DNA of 64,000 bases from Solwaraspora sp. WMMD791 (GCF_029581195.1 NZ_CP120737.1:5991001-6055000), one strand, 5' to 3'. Counted from the first letter of the stretch, positions 1 to 8,238 are shown. Numbers and translations: made by a program. The notes: generated by a model from the letters alone, not told the origin.

Positions 1-77
1 CCGGCCGTGCCAGCAGGCGTTGGTCAGCGTCGCCGCCCTTCGGCGCGCCACCCCGCCCGCCGAGCAGGTGGTGGACG

Positions 78-704
78 GTGCTGCTCGCCGATGAGTTCTT
101 CCTGCTCGCCCACCACGATGTCACGGGCCGACCCCGACTGCACCCCCGCGCGGTCGGGCTCGGCCTGGCCAGCGCGGTCCTCGCCGAACTCGTCACCGTC
201 GGGGCGGTCGCCGTCGACGCCGGCCAGATCTGGGTGGTGAACCCGGCCGCGCCGGCCGACGCCCTGGGCCGATCCGCGATCCGGCTGCTGCTCGACGAAC
301 CGGAGCACACCGCGCTGCGGATCTGGCTGACCGTACTCTCCGAGCGGGCACCCACCCATGTGGCGCACCGCCTCGTCGCCGGCGGAGTGGTCCAGGCCGA
401 GCAGAGCCGCCGACTGCTGCGCAGCCGCACCGTCTACGTACCGGTGGACATGAACACCGCCGCCTGGCCCTGGGCCCGGCTGTCGATGCGGCTGCGCCGT
501 GGTGAGCCGCTCACCGAGCCGGACCTGTTTCTCGCCGGCCTGTCGGTCGAGACCGGCCTGGACACCTACCTGCTCGACGGGGCACCACCCGAGGCGAGCC
601 GGCACCTCGCCAGCCTGCTGCGGAGCCTGCGCCCGGACCTGCGAAGCCTGCTGCGCCACACCGGCGCGGCGGTCGGCAACGCGGTCCTGTCCGGCCGCGC
701 CTGA
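78..704 (+). CDS. GPP34 (GOLPH3-like) family protein
   Basis: The 208-residue product opens with LLADEFFLLAHHDVTGRP, the N-terminal signature of bacterial GPP34/GOLPH3-like proteins, followed by alternating helices and short Arg-rich stretches (LRRSRT-like, LRRG). Eukaryotic GOLPH3 binds phosphatidylinositol 4-phosphate at the Golgi; the role of actinobacterial homologues is not settled and no enzymatic motif is visible. The start is a GTG at 78 preceded by a GAGCAGG-like ribosome site; no better in-frame start lies upstream in the 77 bases available. The size matches the family (about 200-230 residues). A GNAT acetyltransferase follows after about 77 bases on the same strand. Family assignment is fairly sure, function is not. 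Confidence 0.75.
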   Translation: MLLADEFFLLAHHDVTGRPRLHPRAVGLGLASAVLAELVTVGAVAVDAGQIWVVNPAAPADALGRSAIRLLLDEPEHTALRIWLTVLSERAPTHVAHRLVAGGVVQAEQSRRLLRSRTVYVPVDMNTAAWPWARLSMRLRRGEPLTEPDLFLAGLSVETGLDTYLLDGAPPEASRHLASLLRSLRPDLRSLLRHTGAAVGNAVLSGRA

Positions 705-781
705 TCCGGTCCCGGCCGGCACCCGCGCCGGCCCGCTGTGCCAGCCACCACGAATCCGTCTCACCTATCTGGAGTGTGCCG

Positions 782-1414
782 ATGAACGCGACCATGCCCG
801 CGACGACCGTCCGCGACGCCACACCCGACGACATTCCGCAGGCGGCGACGCTGCTCACCGAGGCTTTCCTGATCGCACCGGTGTCCCAGTGGCTCGTCAC
901 CGACATCGACGCGCGGGTCACCACCTTCCGGACGCTCTTCACCCTCGAACTCGAACACGCCCTCGATGTCGGAGCCACGGTGCACGTCGCCGGCCCGCTG
1001 AGCGCCGTGGCGATCTGGTACCGCCGGGAACGACCGGCGCCGACCGGCCAGGTCACCATCCACCAGCGACGGATGCTGCTCGCCGCCGGGATCTGGCAGC
1101 ACCGGGTCGCTGCGCTGGACGCCCTGCTCGACCAGCACCGCCCGGAGACACCGCACCACTATCTGGCGTACCTCGGGGTCACCCCCTGGCTGCAGGGCCG
1201 GGGCATCGGCACCGCCCTGCTGCGCCACCAGCACCAGCTGCTCGACGCCGCCGCCGAACCGGCGTACCTGGAAGCCACCACCCCCCGCAACCGGGGCCTC
1301 TACCAACGCCACGGCTACGCCGCAGCCGAGCCGATCCCACTGCCCGACGGCCCGTCGGTCTGGCCGATGTGGCGCGCACCCCGCCCCCGGGACGGTCGGC
1401 CCGCCTCACGGTGA
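782..1414 (+). CDS. GNAT family N-acetyltransferase
   Basis: The 210-residue protein has the GNAT fold signature: an N-terminal VRDATPDDIPQAATLL strand-helix, then YLAYLGVTPWLQGRGIGTALL around residues 120-140, where QGRGIGTAL is the acetyl-CoA pyrophosphate-binding loop (Q/RxxGxG/A), and a C-terminal NRGLYQRHGYAA motif typical of GNAT beta6-alpha. It probably transfers an acetyl group from acetyl-CoA to a small amine; the substrate cannot be told. ATG at 782 is preferred over GTG at 776 because GGAG at about 769 is nine bases from the ATG and too close to the GTG. It lies in tandem between the GPP34 gene and the copper cluster. Confidence 0.8.
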   Translation: MNATMPATTVRDATPDDIPQAATLLTEAFLIAPVSQWLVTDIDARVTTFRTLFTLELEHALDVGATVHVAGPLSAVAIWYRRERPAPTGQVTIHQRRMLLAAGIWQHRVAALDALLDQHRPETPHHYLAYLGVTPWLQGRGIGTALLRHQHQLLDAAAEPAYLEATTPRNRGLYQRHGYAAAEPIPLPDGPSVWPMWRAPRPRDGRPASR

Positions 1415-1540
1415 CCTTCGGCCCTGGCGAGAATCCGGGCAACCGACGGGAACCAGGCGACGCGGGCAGCCGACCAATGCACCAAGCCCCAGCCACGCCC
1501 ACCGGCCATGGGCGTCCGCAGACCGAGAGGTAGCCCGTCA

Positions 1541-2257
1541 ATGCACTCCACCCTTCGCCAGGTCGCGCGCCTCGGTGCCGTCGCCGCCCTCGCCGGCGGC
1601 GCGGTGCTGCTCGCCAGCGCACCGGCGGCGGCCCACGTCACCGTCACGCCGACGGTGACCACCGCCAACTCCTACACCGTGCTGACCGTGTCGGTGCCGC
1701 ACGGCTGCGACGGCTCGTCGACCACCAAGGTCGCCATTCAGATCCCCGAGCCGATCAACGCGGTGACGCCGACGATCAATCAGGGCTGGACCGTCGAGAA
1801 GGTGATGGCCGAACTCGACCCACCGGTCACCGACAGCCACGGCAACGAGCTGACCGAGCGGGTGGCCGAGATCGTCTACACCGCCAAGACCCCGCTGCCC
1901 GAGGGACACCGGGACGTCTTCGAACTGTCCCTGAAGCTGCCCGACGCTGCCGGGGAGCGCCTGGTCTTCCCATCGATCCAGACCTGCGAACAGGGTGAGA
2001 CGGCGTGGGCGCAGGTGCCGGCGGACGGCGAGGACGGTGAGGACCTGGAGCACCCGGCACCCTGGTTCGTGATCACCGCCGCCGAGGAGGCGCCGGCCGC
2101 CGACGGCGACGACACCGTACCGGCCGCCCTCACCACCACCGACTCCACCACCGACACCGGCCCCACCTCGCTGCTCGGCTGGATCGGGCTGATCCTCGGC
2201 CTGCTCGGGTTCATCGCCGGTGCCCTCGCCCTGCACCGGACGAGGAAGGCAGCCTAG
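1541..2257 (+). CDS. YcnI/DUF1775 domain membrane-anchored copper protein
   Basis: This 238-residue exported protein has a cleavable signal peptide (residues 1-33, ending ASAPAAAHV), so the mature N-terminus starts with His, as expected for the copper-binding histidine of YcnI proteins. A DUF1775 beta-sandwich domain follows (SVPHGCDGSSTTKVAIQIPE, then FPSIQTCEQGETAW), then an acidic Thr/Asp linker and one transmembrane helix near residues 205-230 with a basic tail (HRTRKAA). YcnI proteins bind Cu(II) and are encoded beside copC/copD, as here: the CopCD gene begins two bases after this stop. The ATG at 1541 has GAGAGG upstream. A role in copper handling outside the membrane is an inference from family and context. 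Confidence 0.88.
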   Translation: MHSTLRQVARLGAVAALAGGAVLLASAPAAAHVTVTPTVTTANSYTVLTVSVPHGCDGSSTTKVAIQIPEPINAVTPTINQGWTVEKVMAELDPPVTDSHGNELTERVAEIVYTAKTPLPEGHRDVFELSLKLPDAAGERLVFPSIQTCEQGETAWAQVPADGEDGEDLEHPAPWFVITAAEEAPAADGDDTVPAALTTTDSTTDTGPTSLLGWIGLILGLLGFIAGALALHRTRKAA

Positions 2258-2259
2258 CT

Positions 2260-4089
2260 GTGCCACGCCGTCACCGGCTGCGCCCACCGGCGCGGCCGGT
2301 CCATGGCGCGTCCCGCGGGTCGCCTCGCGCACTCAGGGCGTCCCGCACCCGGCGGGCGGGCCTCGTCGCCGTACCGGGGATGCTGCTCGGGCTGTTGCTC
2401 GGCCTGGCCGGCGCGAGCCCGGCCGCCGCGCACGCCACTTTGCTCAGTCACGACCCGGCCGACGGTGCGCTGCTGGCCGAGGCGCCGTCGACGGTCACCC
2501 TCACCTTCGACGAGCCGGTCACGCTGCGCCCCGGTGGAGTGCAGGTGCTCGACGCCGCCGGCGCCACAGTAGACGCAGCCGCCCGGTCCGTCGACCGGAC
2601 CGTCGTCATCGACCTGCCCGCCGCCCTGACCGACGGGACGTACGTGGTCAGCTGGCGGGTGGTCTCGGCGGACAGCCACCCGGTGGCCGGCGGGTTCAGC
2701 TTCGCGGTCGGCGCACCCTCCGCCGGCAGCGTCGCCATCCCGGTCAGTACGCCGGACACCGCCCTGCAGGTGCTGCGCCCGGTCACCGAGGCGGTCGTCT
2801 ACCTCGGCGTGCTCGGCGGCAGCGGGCTGGCCGTCTTCGCGCTGCTGTTCCTACCGGGCCGACCGGCCCCGCGCCGGACGATCCAGCTGCTCGGCGCCGC
2901 CGCTCTGGTCGCGCTGACGGTGATGCCGCCGGTCACCGCCGCCTGGCAGGACGCCGCCGACGTGACCGCGCTGGCCACCGCCGCCGCCTGGCGCACCGGC
3001 TGGACCGCGGACCTCGGCCTGTCCGCCGGCCTCGCCGGGGCCGGGGTGATCGTGGTCCTCGCCGGCACCAGAATGCTCACCCGGGTCACCGGTGGCCGCC
3101 GACGCGCCGTCGCGACAGCGGTCTTCGCCGGGGCCGGCCTCGCCCTCGGCGCGTTGCTGATCGTCGGACACACCCGCAGCTTCGGCCCGGCGTGGCTGGT
3201 GCTCGGCAGCGACCTGCTGCACCTGGCGACCGCCGCGATCTGGCTCGGCGGCATCCTGGGCCTGACCCATCTGCTGCGGAGGCCCGCCGACACGCCGCCG
3301 GCCGGGTCCGATGCGGGCACCGACGTACCGGCGGCGGGGTCCGGCACCGACGCGCCGCCGGTCGCGGAGCGGGCCGCCGTGGTGGCCGCCTTCTCCCAGG
3401 TCGCCGCCGTGCTGGTGGCGCTGCTCGGGGTGGCCGGTGTGCTGCTCGGCTGGCGGATCGTCGGATCCTGGTCGACCCTGTTCGGCACCGGGTACGGACT
3501 GGCGCTGCTGGCCAAGGTGGCTGCGGTCGCGGTGCTGATCGGGATCGCCGGCTGGAATCGGTACCGGCTGGTGCCCCGGACCAGCCGGCCGGATACCGAG
3601 GCCGCCGCGCTGGGCGCGCTGCGTCGCACCGTACGGGTCGAAGCGGCGCTGCTGGTCGCGGTGCTCGCCGTGACCGGCGTACTGGTGACCCGCGATCCCA
3701 CCGCGCCACCGGTCGGCACCGACCCGACCAGCTCGGCCGACGGCACCGCACCCGACGTCGCCGAGCAGGTGGTCGTCGCCGGGGCGGGCCTCGGCGACGG
3801 CCAGGTACGGATCCGGATCACTCCGGGGGGCACCGGGATCAACGCCCTGGAGGTGGCGTTGTTCGACGCGGCCGGGCAGCCGCTGGAGCCGGTGGCACCG
3901 CCCACCGTGACCGTCAGCCTGCCGGAGTACGACCTTGGCCCGCTGGAGCGCCGGCTGTCCCAGGTCGGCACCGGGCGCTACGAGGCGATCGCGGACTTCC
4001 CACTGGCCGGTGCCTGGGAGGTCGAGATCAACGCCCGGACTTCCCGGTTCGACAGCCCGATCGCGACGATTCCCGTGGAGATCCGTTGA
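2260..4089 (+). CDS. Copper resistance protein, CopC-CopD fusion
   Basis: A 609-residue membrane protein. After a long basic N-terminus, a signal helix (about residues 36-56) ends in ASPAAAHATLLSHDPADG, placing the conserved copper-binding His of CopC at the mature N-terminus. The CopC beta-barrel spans about 58-150 and includes a second signature, SADSHPVAGGFSF, with the other His. About eight transmembrane helices of CopD follow (165-470), with an Asp/Ala/Pro-rich cytoplasmic loop near 345-370. A C-terminal soluble domain (500-609) resembles the YtkA/FixH-like beta domain. It likely carries copper across or into the membrane. The GTG start has GAGGAAGG ten bases upstream, and the gene is translationally packed between the two YcnI genes. 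Confidence 0.9.
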   Translation: MPRRHRLRPPARPVHGASRGSPRALRASRTRRAGLVAVPGMLLGLLLGLAGASPAAAHATLLSHDPADGALLAEAPSTVTLTFDEPVTLRPGGVQVLDAAGATVDAAARSVDRTVVIDLPAALTDGTYVVSWRVVSADSHPVAGGFSFAVGAPSAGSVAIPVSTPDTALQVLRPVTEAVVYLGVLGGSGLAVFALLFLPGRPAPRRTIQLLGAAALVALTVMPPVTAAWQDAADVTALATAAAWRTGWTADLGLSAGLAGAGVIVVLAGTRMLTRVTGGRRRAVATAVFAGAGLALGALLIVGHTRSFGPAWLVLGSDLLHLATAAIWLGGILGLTHLLRRPADTPPAGSDAGTDVPAAGSGTDAPPVAERAAVVAAFSQVAAVLVALLGVAGVLLGWRIVGSWSTLFGTGYGLALLAKVAAVAVLIGIAGWNRYRLVPRTSRPDTEAAALGALRRTVRVEAALLVAVLAVTGVLVTRDPTAPPVGTDPTSSADGTAPDVAEQVVVAGAGLGDGQVRIRITPGGTGINALEVALFDAAGQPLEPVAPPTVTVSLPEYDLGPLERRLSQVGTGRYEAIADFPLAGAWEVEINARTSRFDSPIATIPVEIR

Positions 4090-4847
4090 CTGTCCTCCGC
4101 AGGCGGGCGGTGACGGTGCTGGCCCGGGCGACCCTCGGTCTGGCCGCCTTCGGTCTGGCCGCCTTCGGGGTGGCGACACCGGCCCTGGCACACACTCAGC
4201 TGGCCGGAGCCGCGCCCAACGGTGCCGGCGCGACGACGCTGACCTTCACCTTCGACCACGGCTGCGCCAACGCCGACACCACCGAATTGACCGTCGACAT
4301 GCCCGAGGGCGCGATCGTCGGCACCGCCGTCGGACAGCCGGACGGCTGGACCGCCGACGTGACACCTCGGCGGGTCACCTGGACCGGACCGCCGATCGGC
4401 GACGAACAGATCGCCGCCGGCGTCGCCGAGTTCGCCGTACTGGTCCGGCTGACCGGCCGCGTCGGGCAGACGTTCTGGTTCCCGGCGGTGCAGCGCTGCG
4501 CCGACGGCGACAGCTACGACTGGTCGGAGACCCGGGCCGACGCGGAGCGTCCCGCCCCTTCACTGATCGCCACGAACGCGGTGCTGGCACCGGCACCGAC
4601 GACCGGTGAGGCGGCCGCGCCGCAGCGGTCCGGCGGGGCGAGTCTGCCGCAGGCACTGACCGCCGCCGCGCTGCTGATGGTCGTCGCCGGCGCGGCCGGT
4701 CACCGCTGGGCCCGGTGGGACGGCGCTCCGGATGCCGATCTGGATGGGGGTGCCGCTGTGGGTGCCGGTGCCGGTGTGGATGCCGGCGAGGGCGCGGATG
4801 GCGGTGCCGATGCGGATGCCGGCCGCCCGCCGTCGGCCGGGACCTGA
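4086..4847 (+). CDS. Second YcnI/DUF1775 domain protein
   Basis: A 253-residue exported protein encoded at the end of the copper cluster. The start is a TTG at 4086 that overlaps the upstream TGA (TTGA) and has GGAG five bases upstream, which indicates translational coupling to CopCD. A signal peptide ends ATPALAHTQL, again exposing a His near the mature N-terminus. The DUF1775 core holds FTFDHGCANADTTELTVDMPE and TFWFPAVQRCADGDSYDW. A C-terminal helix (about 190-210) is followed by a 42-residue Asp/Gly/Ala tail made of near-repeats, which lies opposite the end of the convergent gene at 4700-5053. It is probably a copper-binding partner of the CopCD protein; having two different YcnI paralogues around one CopCD suggests division of labour. 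Confidence 0.85.
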   Translation: MTVLRRRAVTVLARATLGLAAFGLAAFGVATPALAHTQLAGAAPNGAGATTLTFTFDHGCANADTTELTVDMPEGAIVGTAVGQPDGWTADVTPRRVTWTGPPIGDEQIAAGVAEFAVLVRLTGRVGQTFWFPAVQRCADGDSYDWSETRADAERPAPSLIATNAVLAPAPTTGEAAAPQRSGGASLPQALTAAALLMVVAGAAGHRWARWDGAPDADLDGGAAVGAGAGVDAGEGADGGADADAGRPPSAGT

Positions 4848-5053
4848 CCGGAGGGCGGGCGACCGGCACCCGGCGTGGCGGAGGAAAGCTCAGGCGGGCC
4901 GGGCGACCGGTGGTCGCCGGTCAGTTCCAGCGCCCACCGGGCCTGCCAGCAGGGGTACGGCATCAGCAGGCCCCACCAGGCCAGACAGCCCTGACAACAG
5001 CCGTCGGCACCGGGCACGTGGACCCGGACGATCTCCGCTGCCCGTTCGGTCAT
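4700..5053 (-). CDS. Small Cys-containing hypothetical protein, second gene of XRE-linked pair
   Basis: I do not recognise a named family. The 117-residue product starts MTERAAEIVRVHVPGADGCC and carries GCLAWWGLLMPYPCWQARWALE, with four Cys in the first 50 residues that could bind metal or form disulfides. A Pro/Ala/Ser-rich tail follows. The ATG at 5053 overlaps the TGA of the upstream 55-residue gene as ATGA, strong evidence that both frames are real and translated together. The tail lies antisense to the last 148 bases of the convergent YcnI gene, so the true end of one of them may be earlier. The pair sits downstream of an XRE regulator and is probably under its control. Confidence 0.6.
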   Translation of the reverse strand: MTERAAEIVRVHVPGADGCCQGCLAWWGLLMPYPCWQARWALELTGDHRSPGPPELSSATPGAGRPPSGQVPADGGRPASASAPPSAPSPASTPAPAPTAAPPSRSASGAPSHRAQR

Positions 5054-5217
5054 CGCGGCCAGTGGCCCCGGTTGATCGGCACCCGGTGCAGCGCGCGACA
5101 GGGCAGTTCGGCACCGCACCGGCAGGTCCGCCGCCAGCGCCGCCACGACCACTGCGGGCGGTGCCGGCGGGCCAGTGTCGCCGCGACGGCGAAGAGATAC
5201 TCGTCGTACGAGACCAT
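5050..5217 (-). CDS. 55-residue hypothetical protein, first gene of XRE-linked pair
   Basis: A short basic protein, MVSYDEYLFAVAATLARR followed by a Trp/Arg-rich middle (WSWRRWRR) and two Cys pairs' worth of residues (TCRCGAELPC). The ATG at 5217 has GGGAG five bases upstream and the stop overlaps the next start (ATGA). Length and composition would suit a small adaptor or DNA/RNA-binding peptide, but no family is recognised. About 150 bases upstream lies a CGTAAC-N5-GTTACG palindrome that also occurs upstream of the regulator gene, so shared control is likely. Confidence 0.6.
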   Translation of the reverse strand: MVSYDEYLFAVAATLARRHRPQWSWRRWRRTCRCGAELPCRALHRVPINRGHWPR

Positions 5218-5362
5218 GGTCACTCCCTTCACGACGGTGGACGCGGCGAACCGACGGCGCGGGCGCGACACGACAGCCGGGGTGCGACGCCGGGGGCTCT
5301 CCACTGACACCCGACGCCGCACCCCGTACCCATGACGTTAGAAGCTCCGACGTGGATTGTGC

Positions 5363-5377
5363 GTAACGACCGGTTAC
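5363..5377. promoter_or_regulatory. GTAAC-N5-GTTAC palindrome, copy 1 (candidate XRE operator)
   Basis: A perfect inverted repeat GTAAC-GACCG-GTTAC, extendable by one C/G pair each side. It overlaps the stop codon of the XRE regulator and lies about 150 bases upstream of the small two-gene unit. The same half-sites and the same 5-base spacer recur at 6625-6639. The repeat is seen directly; its use as an operator is inferred. Confidence 0.5.
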
Positions 5378-6570
5378 GTTGCGTGGTCCTCTGGGGAGAG
5401 TGGGTCGATGCCCATCCGGACGGCGAGCTGGCGCAGCTCGTCCGAACCGCCCCGGGGCGACGAGTCGCGCACGATGTGGGCGATGATCTCCCGTACGGTG
5501 GCGCGGCTGCGGGTCTCGTGCGGGGCGATCGCCTCGGCCCGCAGGAACGCCCGGACCGCCTCGTCGTTGCGTTTGGCGGCGTGGAAGCCGCGCCCGGCGT
5601 CCATGTGCAGCCGGGCCCGCCGCTGCGGGGTACGCAGCGCGCTCTGGTCCACCTTGCGGGCCAGCTCGGGAGCCCGACCCGGCTCACCGTTCTCCAGCAC
5701 CACGCCGACCCGCCACACCGCGACGTTGGCCGGGGTGAACTCCATCCGCCACGGGTCGCCGGCGGTCCGCCGGGCCACCTCCTCCGCCTCGACGACGTGC
5801 TCCTCGGCGACGTCGTGCTGGCTGAGGCTGGCCGCGGAGAGCGCGGCGTGCAGGTGCAGCATGCCGTACCAGGCCCGGCCCTCGTCCGTACCCAGATGGG
5901 CCTGCATCCGTTCGGCGGCGGCCCGGGCCAGGGTCCAGGACCGTTTGCGCAGGCCGGTGGCGAGTACCGCCTGGGCCAGTGCGAAGTCGGCGGCGGCCTC
6001 GCAGGCCGGGTCGCCGGAGAGCTTCGCCGCCCGGACGGCGCGTTCGGCGAGCCGCATCGCCAGGTCGACATGGCCCTGCGGCTTGAGCGCCAGCGAGCCG
6101 GTGACCAGCGTCTGTACGGCGATCCGCAGCGCCGCCGGGTCGTTCTCGGCATTGGCGGTGGCCCGGATCTCGGCGATCAGCCGGGGCAGCAGAATCCCGA
6201 GGGTCGGGTTGTCGCAGGCCATCCGCGCCCGCATCGCCCGGTCGGCCTCGGCGGCGAGCTGGGCCGGCGGCCGGGCCACGGCCGGCTCGTCGTCGTCCAT
6301 CGCCTTGCGGATCGCCGGTACGGCCGCCCACAGCGCCAGGTCGTTGCGGGACCGGGGCAGGTACGGCTGGGCGGTGAGATCCATGGTGGATACGCCGAGG
6401 GCGGAGGCGAGCGCGATCAGCATGGATCGTTTGGTCACGGCGCGCTTGCCGTTTTCGATCATGGATACGTACTCGCGGCTCACGCCGATCTCGGCGGCGA
6501 GTTGTTGCTGCGTCATGCCGGCGATGTCGCGCCAGCGCGCGACCCGCAGGCCGATGTAGTCCTCCGGCAT
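5374..6570 (-). CDS. XRE-family transcriptional regulator with TPR-like C-terminus
   Basis: A 398-residue protein with an N-terminal Cro/C1-type helix-turn-helix (residues 8-60: WRDIAGMTQQQLAAEIGVSR then EYVSMIENGKRAVTKRS) and a large helical C-terminal region (about 120-390) rich in Ala/Arg/Glu pairs, typical of the TPR-like sensor part of actinobacterial XRE regulators. It probably controls its own gene and the two-gene unit downstream. ATG at 6570 is preferred to the GTG at 6579: GGGAGG lies eight bases from the ATG and overlaps the GTG. GTAAC-N5-GTTAC palindromes flank it on both sides. The inducer is unknown. Confidence 0.85.
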   Translation of the reverse strand: MPEDYIGLRVARWRDIAGMTQQQLAAEIGVSREYVSMIENGKRAVTKRSMLIALASALGVSTMDLTAQPYLPRSRNDLALWAAVPAIRKAMDDDEPAVARPPAQLAAEADRAMRARMACDNPTLGILLPRLIAEIRATANAENDPAALRIAVQTLVTGSLALKPQGHVDLAMRLAERAVRAAKLSGDPACEAAADFALAQAVLATGLRKRSWTLARAAAERMQAHLGTDEGRAWYGMLHLHAALSAASLSQHDVAEEHVVEAEEVARRTAGDPWRMEFTPANVAVWRVGVVLENGEPGRAPELARKVDQSALRTPQRRARLHMDAGRGFHAAKRNDEAVRAFLRAEAIAPHETRSRATVREIIAHIVRDSSPRGGSDELRQLAVRMGIDPLSPEDHAT

Positions 6571-6624
6571 CGGGGACACCTCCCATGCCGACGGTACGGA
6601 TCGAACGCCGTGACGTCGACCAAT

Positions 6625-6639
6625 GTAACTTCTTGTTAC
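6625..6639. promoter_or_regulatory. GTAAC-N5-GTTAC palindrome, copy 2 (candidate XRE operator)
   Basis: GTAAC-TTCTT-GTTAC lies 55 bases upstream of the XRE regulator's ATG, where an autoregulatory operator would sit. Half-sites and spacing match the copy at 5363-5377 exactly while the spacer sequence differs, which is what a protein-binding site would show. Confidence 0.55.
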
Positions 6640-6709
6640 GCCCGTCTCGCCTGGTGGTGTCCGCCGCTGATCATCACGTCGGTGGTCCGCCCGGTGCGGT
6701 GACCCCGGG

Positions 6710-8023
6710 TCAGCCGCTGGTGAGGGTCGCGTTGGCCTGGTCGAGGAACCCCTCGGCCGCCTCCTGCGGGGTGGCGGTGCCGCCCTGCACGCTCTCGGCG
6801 GCGGTGATCAGCAACGACCGGACCTTGGTGTGCCCCGGCGGCGGTGGCACCGGCGCGGGCCCGAACAACTCGGCCATCTGCTGCTCGAACGCGACCGAGG
6901 CCTTCATCTTCTCGTCCGCGAGGGTCGCCTGCACGGTCTGGCGTACCTCCAGGTTGGAGCTCAGGCCCCGCTCGGTGCCGAGGATCCGGCCGGCCTGCGG
7001 ATCGTTGACCAGGAAGTCGATCACGTCGACCACCAGCTCAGGGTGCCGGGTGCCGCGGTACCCCGCCCAGTACATCGAAGCCCGCGCCCACTGGCCCTTC
7101 GGGTCACCGGGATAGGAGACCACGCCAAGGTCGTCGTTGGTCTGTTTCTGCAGCTCGGCCAGCTGGTTGGACCACATGAAGGAGGTCGCCGCGTCGCCGG
7201 TGGCCACCAGTTGCTGGGTCACGTCACCGCTGTTCGCCGACTTGATCAGCGCGGCGTCCGGGGTGGCGCCGGCGGCGCGGGCCTGCTCCCACAACGTGAA
7301 CCACCTGGTCAGATCGGCGGCGCTGAAGCCCATCCGGCGGCCCTGGTAGAGCTCCAGATCCTGGGTGCGCAGCCAGAGCCAGAGCGCCTTGTAGTCGCCG
7401 GACGGGTCCATCGTCCCGGCCACCTCGCCGTCGGTACGCGCGGTGATCTCGCTGGCCCAGTCGATGAACTGCTCGTAGGTCATCCCGATGGTCGGCTCGT
7501 CGACCCCCAACTCGGCCAGCAGGGTCTTGTTGTAGACCATGCCCGGGGTGTTCGCGGCGGCCGCCACGGCGACGGTCCGACCGGCAACCTGTCCGTACTG
7601 GACCAGACTGCTCGGAAAGCCGGAGAGGTCCAGTTCGCCGCTCTCGACGTACGGGGTGAGGTCCAGCACGACGTTCCGCTCGGCGTACTCGGTCAGGTAG
7701 TTGTCGTCGATCTGGAACAGGTCCGGGGCGTTGCCGCCGGCGGCCTGGCTGGACAGTTTGTCGTAGTAGCCGGTGTTGCCCTGCCAGGTCACCTTGAAGG
7801 TGACGCCGGGGTGGCGGGCGGCGTACACGTCGAGGGCCTGCTGGGTCAGCTCCGCCCGGCGCTCGGCACCCCACCAGAAGATGGACAGTTGGACCGGCCC
7901 GTCCTCGGTGGTGTCCTCGTCGCGCTCGCCGGTGGCGCAGGCGGTGAGACCGACGACGACGGCGAGTGCGACAGCTAGTGCTCGGGTGAGGACTCCACGT
8001 GTCGAACGGGCGGATGGTGACAC
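6710..8023 (-). CDS. ABC transporter extracellular sugar-binding lipoprotein
   Basis: A 437-residue solute-binding protein of the carbohydrate-uptake type (SBP_bac_1 fold). It has a lipoprotein signal with lipobox VVGLTAC (Cys near residue 29), then FWWGAERRAELTQQALDVYA and TWQGNTGYYDKLSSQAAGGN, the usual N-terminal lobe, and a C-terminal lobe with FLVNDPQAGRILGTERGL. It should capture an oligosaccharide outside the membrane for an ABC importer. The GTG at 8023 has AGGAG six bases upstream. No permease or ATPase genes lie next to it, so the partner transporter must be elsewhere. It is transcribed away from a pectate-lyase-like gene, and the shared intergenic region holds a LacI-type palindrome. 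Confidence 0.88.
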   Translation of the reverse strand: MSPSARSTRGVLTRALAVALAVVVGLTACATGERDEDTTEDGPVQLSIFWWGAERRAELTQQALDVYAARHPGVTFKVTWQGNTGYYDKLSSQAAGGNAPDLFQIDDNYLTEYAERNVVLDLTPYVESGELDLSGFPSSLVQYGQVAGRTVAVAAAANTPGMVYNKTLLAELGVDEPTIGMTYEQFIDWASEITARTDGEVAGTMDPSGDYKALWLWLRTQDLELYQGRRMGFSAADLTRWFTLWEQARAAGATPDAALIKSANSGDVTQQLVATGDAATSFMWSNQLAELQKQTNDDLGVVSYPGDPKGQWARASMYWAGYRGTRHPELVVDVIDFLVNDPQAGRILGTERGLSSNLEVRQTVQATLADEKMKASVAFEQQMAELFGPAPVPPPPGHTKVRSLLITAAESVQGGTATPQEAAEGFLDQANATLTSG

Positions 8024-8141
8024 GAGTTTCTCCTGATCGGGGCCGGGTTCGCCGGTCGGCGGCCCGACCATTTACACAAGCGATCCGGGCGGGTGTCAAC
8101 GGTCCGACCGGATGGTCATTGCCGTGCCATTAATCGACGTA

Positions 8142-8170
8142 TTGACATGCGTACTGATTCGTCATACCGT
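8142..8170 (+). promoter_or_regulatory. Sigma-70-like promoter of the pectate-lyase-like gene
   Basis: A TTGACA -35 at 8142-8147, a 17-base spacer and TACCGT (-10) at 8165-8170. This is an unusually good housekeeping promoter for such GC-rich DNA. Transcription would begin near 8177, just before the palindrome at 8181-8194, about 60 bases ahead of the ATG. Confidence 0.55.
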
Positions 8171-8180
8171 TCCCTGCATC

Positions 8181-8194
8181 GGAAAGCGCTTTCC
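8181..8194. promoter_or_regulatory. LacI/GalR-type operator palindrome
   Basis: GGAAAGCGCTTTCC is a perfect 14-base palindrome with the central CG that LacI/GalR-family repressors recognise. It sits at about +5 to +18 relative to the predicted start of the pectate-lyase-like transcript, a position where a bound repressor would block transcription. It may also act on the divergent sugar-binding lipoprotein gene. No lacI-family gene is in the window. Confidence 0.6.
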
Positions 8195-8238
8195 TGCGCG
8201 CGTCGTCAGCGTACCGTCCGCCACCGGAAGGCACCGCC

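Noticed and set aside
2220-4085. In-frame upstream extension of the second YcnI gene through CopCD
   Set aside because: It would overlap the entire CopCD gene; signal peptide and ribosome site fit the TTG at 4086.
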